Assembly: GCF_963678635.1 (NCBI RefSeq)
Contig: NC_087069.1
Span: 51,036,938-51,100,937, forward strand
Direction of reading: 5' to 3'
DNA length: 64,000 nucleotides
Source: Symsagittifera roscoffensis
Taxonomy: Eukaryota; Xenacoelomorpha; Acoela; Convolutidae
Made by a program: the position numbers and the translations under genes. Positions 19,915-30,934 of this stretch are shown in pieces; position 1 is the stretch's first letter, and each line of letters begins with the position of its first letter. The notes beneath the pieces were generated by a model that saw only the letters and a list, made by a program, of their open reading frames with translations, had not been told where the DNA came from and ran no database searches.

Positions 19915-20171
19915 TAATGTCTGGCACTCCTTAAGTAGCTCATAAATCAGGATATACTTTCATCTCGGTACACGTGTAATTCCTTTGATGAGGTCAGCTG
20001 CATGCTTTAATGTCTAGGAGGCATTTAAAACAAGGTTAAGGTTTTTCTTTTAGGTATAATTATTCCGGCCAAAATGGAGGGTTAAAATTATACTTTTCAT
20101 AATATTTAATCAGATTTCCACCCACACACGCACCCACACTTTTCTCACCCACACATTACACTAGCTATTGC

Positions 20172-20890
20172 ATGAGTCTGATTTGGTTTCATTCTCTTAA
20201 TTCTTTTCAAATTTTCGGTCAGAAGCTTAGTTTGTCAAATATTTCTAAACTTAAAATGACTGCTTCTGTACAAAATCTTTCCATCTCATATTATGAGAGA
20301 AGAAAAGTCTACCAAACCTATAGGAGAGAATCAGTTGTCATTGTGCAGCAGCAGAGAGAGAGGCTAGCATCCTCTCCAATCAACGTCCTCGCTGCCAAAC
20401 AACAATGGCAAGAGTGGTCAACGAAAGTCATATAATGCTGCCCAATTATGCACTCGATCACATTGACCTTCTTCGCCAGGAACGTTAACGGATGTATGAA
20501 AGCCCTGCAATTCATCAATCCTACCCGGCTCTCAAAAAGGCTGAAATTAACGACGCGGGATACCTCAAAGAATCACCAAGAAAAATAGTTTTTCGGTATG
20601 ATTGTGACTCCCTACCCCTTTACGAGAATCAAGAGGGATCAATTCGCGATTATGCTGAATGCGAGGGCTACTGGGACACGCAAGCAACCATATCGTCTCC
20701 CGATTCTACAGTTCTAGATCAAGTTTATCTAGTTTCCTCTGTTTTGGCTTCAGAACTAAGCAGTGGAACACAAATTTCCATCAACCTAGTGGTGGACTGG
20801 GCTACTCCCAAAACTCCGACTGTCAGTGCTCGCTACCCATTGAAGAAAAGGAAGATAAAATTAAACAGTTCTGAAAACTTAAGAAACTTT
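20172..20890 (+). pseudogene. Unrecognised Polinton-block protein, copy 1
   Basis: Two coding-like segments. The first (20172-20435) reads FHSLNSFQIFGQKLSLSN, then SYYERRKVYQTYRRESVVI, ending WQEWSTK. The second (from about 20490, frame-shifted) reads PALKKAEINDAGYLKESPR, YENQEGSIRDYAECEGYW, a Ser/Thr-rich stretch (ISSPDSTVLDQVYLVS) and a basic end (PLKKRKIKLN) resembling a nuclear localisation signal. Three copies exist (also 23590-24390 and 26053-26346), and the protein frame is better conserved than the neighbouring non-coding sequence. No family recognised; a nuclear accessory protein is a guess. Confidence 0.4.
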
Positions 20891-21300
20891 ATCACATTTT
20901 CAATCTTGCTGGGTTTTTGTGTTGATCTGAAATTTTTTTTGAAAAAAAATATCAACTAACGCATACAAACTCTTATTGGATAATTGACCTCAAGGATGAA
21001 TTGAAGTTTGTTTTGCTCTTTTCAATCGATAAAATAGAAATAAAAACAGAGGAAAAATTAATAGGAGAAAAGAATCAAAATACTTTTAAAAAGCAGGCAT
21101 AGAAGTCTAAAAAAGTATAATTTTTAATAAGTTTCTCTTCAAATCCAAACTTATATCAGCTTTCTTTAAAGCTCTTTTCGAAAATCGTAAGAAAGTAAAC
21201 CGAATTATCTTCCTTAGAATTTATCTAATGATGTTAAAACGAAAAACAAAAATATGATTTTTTTGTGTTTTTTCATAAATGTTTCTAAATATAAGTATTA

Positions 21301-21307
<7 letters not shown>

Positions 21308-21348
<41 letters not shown>
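21308..21348 (+). repeat. (AG)n microsatellite, unit 1
   Basis: About 20 AG repeats with a single AAAG interruption, at the same place in the unit as the longer, more interrupted tract 24803-24876. Confidence 0.9.
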
Positions 21349-22028
21349 CTGACAATCCACAAACCCCAATAATTTCCCTTTTGTTATATAATTTTCTCAA
21401 AAGAAACCTATTTATGGATTGGTCCAGCAATTCTGCCGGTTGACCAACCATAGAAACTTTTGGCTCTTTACATTCTCTATTTTTGTCTCTATCTCTTTTT
21501 CTCTCTCTCTCCAATATGTCTACAGCCTGGTGGGGCTAGCCAGGACTCTTAGAAATAAATTTTTGAGAATGTATGAGCCATTATAAAGCATTCTGTATAA
21601 TAAAATCACAAATTGATTGGACCAGGTTTCATTGGTTTTGGAGACAATACGCTTTTTTTTGTAAATATGATTTTTTACCAAATGGAAAAGCAGAATTTTC
21701 GGATAAATTCACAAGTCTACAACTACTGTATAGCCTTAAAAGACCACCAATTGCACGTTAGATCATGTCCAGGACTTAACTAGCCCTCAGGTAGCTTGTA
21801 GCTTGTCAACCTCCTGCTTCTGTCAAAGTATTAACAGAATAAGTATAAGGTAAAAAATGAGGTAAAATTTGAAAACTTATGTTTTTTTTTTGAATTTTGA
21901 TCATAGGTATCTACCCTGTTCAAAAGATTAAGACAAATTCAACGAACCAGGTTTCGCTGGATTTGGAGACAAAAAGTTTTTTGGAAAAAATTATGATTAT
22001 GTTTTTCACTTGGCTTTACCGAAAAGGA

Positions 22029-22087
22029 GGCGTTTCCGAGGAGCGTAGCGACGAGCAACGCCGGGTTAGCTATTGCCCGCTAAACCA
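22029..22087. repeat. GC-rich paired hairpin, unit 1
   Basis: GGCGTT at 22029 pairs with AACGCC ending at 22062, enclosing GAGGAGCGTAGCGACGA. Directly after it, GGTTAGC and GCTAAACC form a second short stem around TATTGCCC. The whole is far richer in GC than its surroundings and is kept in unit 2 (25504-25563). Function unknown. Confidence 0.5.
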
Positions 22088-22593
22088 AATGGGTGTGACT
22101 CATTATTTTGAAGGACTCTATATGAAGTGTTTACAAGGAACACTAAATCACTGAACAAATAACCATACTTTTAACCCCTTTTAGGATTTTTAGGTATGTT
22201 TATTTGATTTCATCGCTTAACATGAATGGCGGAATACTATTTTGATTGAGTAAACAGACTTCAAGAAAAAAGAATTCGAAAATGAACATTATTTAGCTAG
22301 TCTGCTTAACGGTTTTAGTTTTCGTAGGTGTTAAAATTTCTTAGGTCTTTGAATTAAGTAATTGATCCTAAGGGGAACCACTATTTTGATCGAGAAGTTG
22401 ATTTAACCACAGACCCAAATCTTAATAAAATGTCGTACAGCTGAGTCATTTACCCAAAACTAATATAGAACATTTCCTAAAATGATAAGAAACCTTAAAG
22501 CCATAACCACTTCAAAGCCTACTTTATAATGACTAAGCTCAACCTACATAAATAAGTTTATTTTGGGATTTAACGAAAGACGGTTTTTGGAAA

Positions 22594-23260
22594 ATGTTTA
22601 CTTCTCGCTTTTGCTTTGTCAAACTCAGCTTTGCTAAAAACTTGATAAAATTCTTGAAAAGCATTTCTTCTTTCCTAAACTCTCAACTTCAAAGTAACCA
22701 TGCTAACTCAAGTGGAAAACAAACACCCGTCAGTTGTTCGACCTGCTCGAAAGTCTTTAGTTCAGCGAGGAACTTAAGAAGACCCGAACAGAGGTTCCAT
22801 ACGATATTCGCATACCCGCCACCCCAACTATCTGCGACAAATGTCGAGAATCGCTGGCAGCACTTGCCGAAGCTAGAGAGCATGTTGAGCTCGTTCATAA
22901 CGTGATAACCGATAGTCTCTGTATGTAATGTCATACAATCTTCCTCTCGGTTAAAAAGCTCCGGCAACATATGTTAAAAAAACATCAACTACCCATTTGG
23001 ACTCCCGGAAATGAGGCGAGAACATCAGCTCCTCTAACCGAATTTGCGTTCAGGGGAAATTTGCGACGATAAGAGCTGAGCAATGCAGAAGAGGAAGTGA
23101 ATCCGATTCTTCAACGATGCGACACAAAGACGAGATTGATGCATTGATAGAAGAAATAGTATAGGAGGGACCCTATAAATTTCAACTGCATGTGGACGTT
23201 AATATGATAAAGTTCGTGAACGATATAAACGAATCTGGCGATAGGGAAGTACGTAGCGTA
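22594..23260 (+). pseudogene. Start of the Polinton DNA polymerase gene, truncated copy
   Basis: ATG 22594 opens 103 codons including a zinc-finger-like segment CSTCSKVFSSARNLRRPEQ with RFH (one histidine position is Pro). A second finger, kept in unit 2, is destroyed here by frameshifts. Sequence homologous to the polymerase gene continues to about 23250 (VDVNMIKFVNDINESGD region) and then joins the start of tandem unit 2, so the rest of the polymerase is missing. The ATG is lost in the longer copy. Confidence 0.6.
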
Positions 23261-23589
23261 CATATTACGCAGCAATGATTCAATTACTGTTTTTTTGAGA
23301 ATGAAATTAATGATGAATAAATCAACCTGAAGATAAAGGAAACACTGTGACTGATCTATTTTTATGTGATAAACTTGAGCTTCAAGAGTGAACATCCAAT
23401 TATTTTTAGTGGTTTGAAATTTATGAAACTTTTTTTACACCTGTCATTATTGTCTGGCACTCCTTAAGTAGCTCGTAAATCAGGATATACATTCATCTCG
23501 GTACACGTGTAATTCCTTTGATGTGGTCAGCTGCATGCCTTAATGTCTAGGAGGCATACACAACATGATTAAGTTTTTTCTTTGAAGTG

Positions 23590-24390
23590 TGTTTGTTCCG
23601 GCCTAAATCGCGGGTTAGAACTATACTTTTCATAAAGTTTAATCTAATTTCCAAGCACGCACCCACACTTTTCTCATCCACACATTACACTAGCTATTGC
23701 ATAAATCTGAGTCGGTTTCATTCTCTCAATTCTTATCAAATTTTCGGTCAGAAGCTTAGTTTGTCAAATAATTCTAAACTTAAAAAGACTGCTTCTCTAC
23801 AAATCCGTCCCATCTCAGTTTATGAGAGAACAATAGTCTACGAAACTTATACGAGAGAATCAGTTGTCATTGTGCAGCAGCAGACATAGAGGCTAGCTTC
23901 CTCTCCATTCAACGTCCTCGCCGCCAATCAACAATGGCAAGAATGGTCAACGAAGAGTCATATAATGCTGCCCAACTATGCGCTCGATCACATTGACCTT
24001 CTTTGCCAGGAGCTTTAACGGATGTATGAAAGCCCTACAATCCATCAATGCTAACCGGCTCACTAAAAAACTGATATTAACGACGCTGGATACCTCAGAG
24101 AATCACCAAGGTATGATTTTGACTACATACCCCTTCAGGAGAACCAAGAGGGATCAATTCGAGATTATGCTGAATGCGAGGGCTGCTGGGATATGCAAAC
24201 AACCATCTCGTCTCCCGATTCTACTGTTCCAGATCAAATTACTCCAATCTTTTCTGTTTTAGCTTCAGAGCTAAGCAGTGGAACATAGAGTTCCATCACC
24301 CCAGTGGTGGACTTTGCTACTCCCGAAACTCCGCCTGTCAGTGTTTGCTACGCACCGAAGAAAAGGAAGATAGAATATAAACAGTTCTGA
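23590..24390 (+). pseudogene. Unrecognised Polinton-block protein, copy 2
   Basis: Same protein as at 20172-20890. The first part (23587-23889) reads FHSLNSYQIFGQKLSLSN, then VYERTIVYETYTRESVVIV, and hits a TAG (QQQT then stop). The second part holds YALDHIDLLCQEL, INDAGYLRESPR, EGSIRDYAECEGCWDMQ, and PKKRKIEYKQF before the TGA near 24390. Confidence 0.4.
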
Positions 24391-24802
24391 AAACACTAAG
24401 AAACTTTATTAAATTTTCGATCTTGCTGAGTTTTTGTTTTGTTCTGTAATATTTACTGAAAAAATTACCATCTAGTGTGTTAAAATTCTTATTGGATAAT
24501 TGACCTCAACGCTGGATTGAAGTTTGTTTTGTTCTTTTTAATCAATAAAAAGGAAAAAAATGAAAGAAAATTTAGTAGGAGAAAAATAAATTTAAAAAGT
24601 CGGCTTAAAAGTCTAAAAAAGTATAATTTTTGATGAATTTCTCCTCAAATCCAACTAACTTATATCAGTTTTCATCAAAGCACATTTCGAAAAGTGTGAA
24701 AAAATAAACTGAATACTCTTCCTTGGATTTTATCTAATGATGTTAAAACGAAAAGCATAAAGTGTTTTTTCATAATAGTTTTCAAAATTCAAGAATTAAG
24801 AC

Positions 24803-24806
24803 AGAA

Positions 24807-24861
<55 letters not shown>

Positions 24862-24876
24862 AAGAGATAGAGAGAA
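24803..24876 (+). repeat. (AG)n microsatellite, unit 2
   Basis: About 70 bases of AG repeats with AAAG, GGGAG and GATAG interruptions, in the same place as 21308-21348 in unit 1. Confidence 0.9.
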
Positions 24877-25503
24877 CTGACGATCCACAAACCCATATAT
24901 ATTCCTTTTGGAATATAGCTTTCTCAAAAGAAAGCTATTTAAGGATGGGTCCAGCCGGTTGACCAACCATAGTAACTTTTGGCTCTTTACACTCTCTATC
25001 TTTTTTCTCTCTATAATATGTCTACAGCCTGCTGGGGTTAGCCAGGACTCTTAGAAGTAAAATTTTAAGAGTGTATGAGCCATTATGAAGCGTTATATAT
25101 AATAAAACTACTCAAATTGATTGTACCACGTTTCATTGGATTTGGAGACAATTAGTTTTTTATGTAAATTTGATTTTTTTCCAGATGGAAAAGCAGAAAC
25201 TTCAGATAAAATTACAAATTTACATCCTCTGTGTTGCCTTAAAAGACCACCAATCGCACGTTAGATCGTGCTCAGGACTAAACTAGCACTCAGGTAACTT
25301 TCTAAACGTCAATCTCCTGCTTCTGTCGACGTATAAACAGATTAATAAGGTAAAAAATTAGGTAAAATTTGAAAAAATATGTTTTTTTTTTAAATTTTAA
25401 TAATAGGTATCAACCCTGTTCAAAAGATTAAGACAAATTCAATGAACCAGTTTTCGCTGGATTTGGAGACAAAAAGATTTTCACTTGAATTTACCGAGAG
25501 TGA

Positions 25504-25563
25504 GGCGTTCCCGAGGAGCGTAGCGACGCGGAACGTCGGGTTAGCTATTGCCCGCTAAACCAA
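25504..25563. repeat. GC-rich paired hairpin, unit 2
   Basis: GGCGTTCC (25504-25511) pairs with GGAACGTC (25530-25537), eight positions including one G-T pair. This is a longer stem than in unit 1, because both arms changed together at the TTCC/GGAA positions. The second stem GGTTAGC/GCTAAACC is also kept. Confidence 0.5.
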
Positions 25564-26052
25564 ACGGGTGTGCCTCAATATTTTGTAGGACTCTATATGA
25601 AGTGTTTCCAAGAAACACTAAATTCTTGAATAAATAACCATACATTTAATCCCTTTTAAGATTTTGAGGTATGTTTATTTGATTTCATCGCTTAACATGG
25701 ATGGCGGAATACCATTTTGATTGAGTAAACAGACTTCAAGAAAAAATATTTCGAAAAAGAACATCATTTAGCTAGTTTGCTTAACGATTTTAGTTTTCGT
25801 AGGTGTTAAAATTTAATAGGTCTTTGATTTAGTATATGACTCGGTGAGTAATTGATCCTAAAAGGAACCGCTATTTTGATCGACAAGTTGATTTAAGCTC
25901 AGACCCAACTCTTAATAAAATGTCGTAGAGCTTAATTATTTCCCCAAAACTAAAATAGAACATTTCCTGATATGATATGAAACCTTAAAACCATAACCAC
26001 TTCAAAGCCTACTTTATAATGACAAAGCTCAACCTACATAAATAAGTTTTTT

Positions 26053-26346
26053 TTGGGATTTAACGAAAGATCGTTTTTGAACCATACCCTTCACGAGAAC
26101 CAAGAGGGATCAATTCGCGATTATGCTAAATGTGACAGCTACTGGGACATGCAAACAACCATCTCGTCTCCCGAATCTACTGTTCTAGATCAAGTTACTC
26201 CAATCTCCTCTGTTTCAGCTTCAGAACTAAGCAGTGGAACACAGAGTTCCATCACCACAGTGGTGGACTTGGCTACTCCCAAAACTCCGCCTGTCAGTGA
26301 TTGCTACGCTCCGAAAAAAAGGAAGATAGAATTTAAACAGTTCTGA
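26053..26346 (+). pseudogene. Unrecognised Polinton-block protein, copy 3 (C-terminal half)
   Basis: An open frame of 97 codons ending at TGA 26344-26346. It contains ENQEGSIRDYAKCDSYWDM, SSPESTVLDQVTPISS and the basic end APKKRKIEFKQF. It joins the non-coding sequence at 26050 abruptly. It is a partial duplicate of the gene at 20172/23590 inserted into unit 2. Confidence 0.45.
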
Positions 26347-26990
26347 AAACACTAAGAAACTTTATTAAATTTTCGATCGTGCTGAGTTGTTGTGTTGTTC
26401 TGAAATTTTTTTTGAAACAATTGTCAACTAATGTGTGAAAATTTTTATTCGATAATTGAACTAAATGATGAATTGAAGTTTGTTTCATTCTTTTCAATCA
26501 ATAAAAAAGAAATAAAAATGAAAAAAAAATAAAAGAAAAAAAATCAAAATAGTTATTAATAAGTATTTTTTTTGATAAATATTTTTTGATAAGTATAGTT
26601 TTTGTTTATTTGTTTTCATCGCTTTACATGGATGGCGGAATACCATTGTGATTGAGTAAACAGACTTCAAGAAAAAATATTTTGAAAAAGAACATTATTT
26701 AGCTAGTTTGCTCAACGGTTTTAGTTTTCGTAGGTGTTAAAATTTATTAGGTCTTTGAATTAAGTAATTGATCCTAAAAGGAACCGCTATTTTGATCGAC
26801 AAGTTGATTTAACCACAGACCCAACTCTTAATAAAATGTCGTACAGCTGAGTCATTTACCCAAAACTAATATAGAACATTTCTTAAAATGATAAGAAACC
26901 TTAAAAAAACCATAACCACTTCAAAGCCAGCTTTATAATGACTAAGCTCAGCCTACATAAACAAGTTTATTTCGGGATTTAACGAAAGGT
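26347..26990. other. AT-rich non-coding stretch before the polymerase gene
   Basis: No coding signal on either strand. From about 26600 it repeats 25670-26050 (the GATGGCGGAATACCATT segment), so it is a local re-duplication. Confidence 0.5.
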
Positions 26991-27989
26991 AGTTTTTGAA
27001 AAAATTTTCACTTCTCGCTTTCGTTTTGTCAAATTCAGCTTTGATAAAAGTTTGACGATCCATAAGATAATCAAAAACCCGCCAACGCCAACTATCTGTG
27101 ACGAAGATCGAGAATCGCTGGCAAAACTTGCCGAGGCTAGAGAGAATGCCGAGCTCGCTCATCACTTGATAACCGATAGTCTCTGTATAAACTGTCATAC
27201 AATCTTCCTCTCGGCTGAGAAGCTCCGGCAACATATGTTGAAAAAACATATACTACCCATTTTGACTCCCGGAAATGAGGCGGGAACATCAGCTGCTCCA
27301 ACCGAATCTGCGTTTAGGGGAAAATTGCGACGATACGAGCTGAGCGTTGGAGAAGAGCAAGTGGATCTGATGAATTCAACGATGCGACACAAAGACGAGA
27401 TTGATGCGTTGATAGAAGAAAGAGTACAGGAGGGACCATGAAAATTTCAACTGCATGTGGACGTTAGTATGATAAAGTTCGTGAACGATATAAACGAATC
27501 TGGCGATGGGAAAGTATGTAGCGAGAAGACAATGTTGTATCTGAACTCCAAGAAGATCGATGTCTTCTTCAATGGAATTGACAAGGAGACATATTTGGAA
27601 ATGATTGAGCACATGGTCAGTGCCATCAATACATTTTCTTCACACGGTAGCGGATCGATTGTGGAGCGCATCGAAAAGATGTCTGTAAGTTTTGCCGCAT
27701 TTTCCCTTATCTGAGCAGGCTCATACATCGACCTTCCCGATTAATTGAAACCCGTGAAACAGAGCTTCACCAGAATAAAAACAAGGAATGATCAGAAATG
27801 TTTTCTATATTGTTTCGTGGCTGCGTACCTTGATCGAAATTCCGAGACAACGGCTGCCCTTTACCCTGCTGCAGAACGCTGGCAACATCGAAATGAACTA
27901 AAAATCTACAAGCTATCCCAAGACCACATTGTAAAAATTGAAGTATGGTAGGAGATGCCTATGGGATTGCAAAAAGCCAACGCAATCCG

Positions 27990-28060
27990 GTAAGCATTGA
28001 TTTTTTCTAAATCAAATCATTACTTGTTTAGTTAACGTAAAACACGTAATTTTCATTCAG
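27990..28060 (+). other. Predicted 71-nt spliceosomal intron in the polymerase gene
   Basis: GTAAGC at 27990 and a pyrimidine-rich TTTTCATTCAG ending at 28060 bound a 71-base AT-rich segment. Removing it joins the frame used upstream (27052-27989) to the one used downstream (28062 on) with the codon split after its second base (phase 2). Without removal the two frames do not connect. The frame restoration is direct support from the sequence. Confidence 0.7.
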
Positions 28061-30618
28061 GAGAAAACCAAAAAAGCAAAAAATTTCATTTCAAAGGGTA
28101 CAAAGAACGTTGCTGCCTTTGAGGGTGTCCAGTATACACTCAAGCGACCTGTGTGCAGATCTACTACTCCTCAGCAACGGTCAAACTCATCACTATGTAC
28201 TGATCACAGACTTGATGAGGGTGGTGGAACATGTGCATGGAAAGCTGCATCGAGACCGAAACCAAATGTGTCACAAATGCTTCGACACAAGTTCATCCAT
28301 CGATACCCTTCAACACCACCAGGAAATATGCTATCAAGGTGAAGAAGTGGTAATCAATATGCCGAAACCGGGAAAGGACACTCATCGCATCGTTTCAAAC
28401 ATATAACTGCTCGTTGGTATGTACCAAGATTTATTTACTTTGACCTCGAATCACTACTGCTACCCGTGTACGGCCCCCAACCCGACCCTAAAAAATCGAG
28501 CACCCAAACAATAGAGATTCATCAACCATGCGGTTACGCTCTGACCGTTGTTGAATATGGAACCGCGAAGATTTAAAATTTGAACTGAAGAGAGGAGAAC
28601 AAGTAATAAAGGAATTGATCACCTCGCTCGAATCGTTGGCGAAGCAAATGTAAATGAAAAAACGAAAGCATTATGCATTCACTGTTGAATCAAGTTACAC
28701 GCGTGACAAAGCGTACACTTGTTTGATATGTAAAACAGATTTCGGTGACAATGACCAAGTTGTACTTGATCACTGTCACTATACCGACAAGTTTTTGGAG
28801 TGGGCGAATAACGAATGCAAAATCAATCGAAAAACGGTTAACTATGTTCCTGTAATAGCCCATGACTTATCGAACTATGAACTTCACTTCATTATAAAAG
28901 ACCTATCCAACAGTAACCCTGAAAACACTTACTCGGTGATCCCCTCTACCGAAAAGAATTATAAATTGTTCACAATGTCGGTCTACATTAAATCGTACAC
29001 AGATAAAAAACATTTAAAATCAAAAAAGTGTAGGAAAATCTACGATTCATTGATTTCTATATTTTCATGCTATCCCCCTTTCAAAACTTGTCGAAAATTT
29101 ACAAGGAGGGTAAGTAAGTGTTTCGAAACATCAGTACAACTTTACAAGAAGGGGAAGTTAGTGTTTCGAAAAATCAGTACAACCATGCCGTTAAAACTTA
29201 CGCCGAAATGAAATGCGCTTCGCTAGGCGAGTACCATGATGTGTACCAAGCAACGGACGTACTGCTGCTCGCTTCAGTGATCGAAGCCTTTAGTGAAGTT
29301 TGTTACGAAACGTACCGACTGGACTGTGCATTCTACTTCACGGCCAGTAACAGCTCGGGTGATGCATTCTTAAAAGTCTGCATTGCAGACCTCGAGTTAC
29401 TCACCGAAAGGGAGCATTTAGACATGGTGCAAAAATCATTCCGGGAGAGATGTCATCAATAAATACACGTCGGTTTTTTAAAGTCAAAAGACCAACTACA
29501 ATCCCGAAGAGCCCTCTAGCTGTCTATTGAATATAGATGCTAATAACTCATACGGAGGTATCATGAAACGCTGTCCCCTTCCCATGAATGACTTCTCAAT
29601 TGTTGAGGAGAGTCTCGAAGATATTTTGGAAACCGAAGATAATTCTGAATGGAGATATATTCTTGAATTCGATCTCAGTATACCTAAAGATTTTCAAGAT
29701 TTCTTCGCAGACTACCCACTAGCCCCCTCACGTGTAGTTGTTGTCATGGATAAACTAAATAACGAGCAAATACAGATGTTAGGGGAGATGGGGGTCACGT
29801 CGTTACCAATGGTATCAAAACTGGTTCAAACAATAGATCCAAAAAAGGTACGTTCTGCACTACGTTTTTTTTTAAATTCTACATAGAACTAGACTCAAAA
29901 GTTACCAAATTGATTAAGGTCTTAAAATTTCGTCAAGGTAGATGGATGGAGCCCTTTGTTGATTTAAACACTCGTTTGAGAATGTTAGCCCGCAAAATAA
30001 TGAAGAGAACTTTTATAAGCCCATCGTAAGTTTAGCATTCGGAAAAACTATGGAATCAAATTAGGACGCAAAAAACTAGAAATTTTTAGAAATTAAAAAG
30101 ACTTGCTTCAAAAAACAGCTTTGAGCACGATGAAAAGCTTCCAGATAATCAACGAGGAAGTTGCTACAGTTTGTTTTGCCGTAACAATTATTTTGTTGGA
30201 TAAACCCATGATAATAGGCGCCAGTACTTTGGACCTATCGAAACGATTCATGTTTTATTTCCACTACCGGCAGATGAAAGCTAACATGAACTTGTAACTG
30301 TTATACAGCGATACCGATTCCTTTATTTATGCGATAAAAACCGAAGACGTATATGCCGGTCTGCAAAAAATGAACGATAAATTTGATTCTTTCAACTACC
30401 CCAACAATCACTTCTTATTCAGCATTGTGAATAAGAAGCTTGTACTAAATTTCAAAGAGGAAGCGGCCGGAAAAATCATTGAAAAATTCATAGCCTTAAA
30501 ACTTAAGCTTTACTCGCTGGAATTTGCAGATAAGTTTAAAAAAAAGCATCTCCCCGATTCTCCTCATGGTTTTCATGGGTTTTTATTGAGCTACACCAAA
30601 ATAACAATAAAGTTTTAG

Positions 30619-30934
30619 ATCTAGTTTGAACCATTGCTAGCTCTGCCGAACACCCATTAAGGTTTTGGATTGGTAACTGAACGCAATAAACTTTGTTAAA
30701 ACTTTTTACCTGATATAAGTTTCGTCACCCGTGAAAGGCTCTGGTTCTGCATTTTAAAATTTAAAATGAAAAACCATTCATCATTTAAAGCCGTTTTTAA
30801 AACACTACTTAACATATACGCGCCTTTGTTAATTTTCGCGTTAAAAAGTTCTGAATTTTCGCTTTAAACTTACCTGGGCTATTGGGTTCCGACGCTGAAA
30901 TCCGTTAATGGTTTAATCTCTGTTTTTTATTTAG
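30619..30934 (+). other. Gap in polymerase coding sequence, possible second intron
   Basis: Coding similarity stops near 30618 and resumes at about 30935 (GEKRKAIGAAQHSQKQL-type frame). The interval is AT-rich; GTAACT at about 30679 and TTTTATTTAG ending at 30934 are possible splice sites. The frame cannot be checked well because the surrounding exon is damaged. It could instead be an insertion. Confidence 0.3.

Larger units (their letters stand above)
20890..22590. other. Non-coding part of tandem unit 1
   Basis: AT-rich, stops in all frames. Contains the (GA)n tract at 21308-21348 and the GC-rich paired hairpin at 22029-22087; otherwise nothing recognisable. The same non-coding sequence, with the same landmarks, is present at 24390-26050. 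Confidence 0.6.
19730..23265. repeat. Large tandem unit 1 (about 3.5 kb)
   Basis: The sequence from 19730 (GATTCAATGACTGTTTT) to about 23265 is repeated from about 23268 on, with scattered substitutions and indels. It carries a piece of the minus-strand ORF, the unrecognised + gene (20172-20890), a GA tract, the GC-rich hairpins and the beginning of the DNA polymerase gene. The period is about 3535 bases. Confidence 0.85.
24390..26050. other. Non-coding part of tandem unit 2
   Basis: Repeats 20890-22590, AT-rich, with the GA tract (24803-24876) and the GC-rich hairpin (25504-25563). No coding signal. Confidence 0.6.
23266..27460. repeat. Large tandem unit 2
   Basis: Repeats 19730-23265 with an additional internal duplication: after 26050 the unknown-protein 3' part (26053-26346) and following AT-rich sequence are inserted, and the non-coding sequence of about 22195-22560 appears twice (25670-26060 and 26600-26990). 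It runs into the complete polymerase gene. Confidence 0.8.

Noticed and set aside
29830-29890. A splice donor at AAGGTACGT in the polymerase
   Set aside because: No acceptor restores the frame; a one-base loss in the A/G run explains the shift better.
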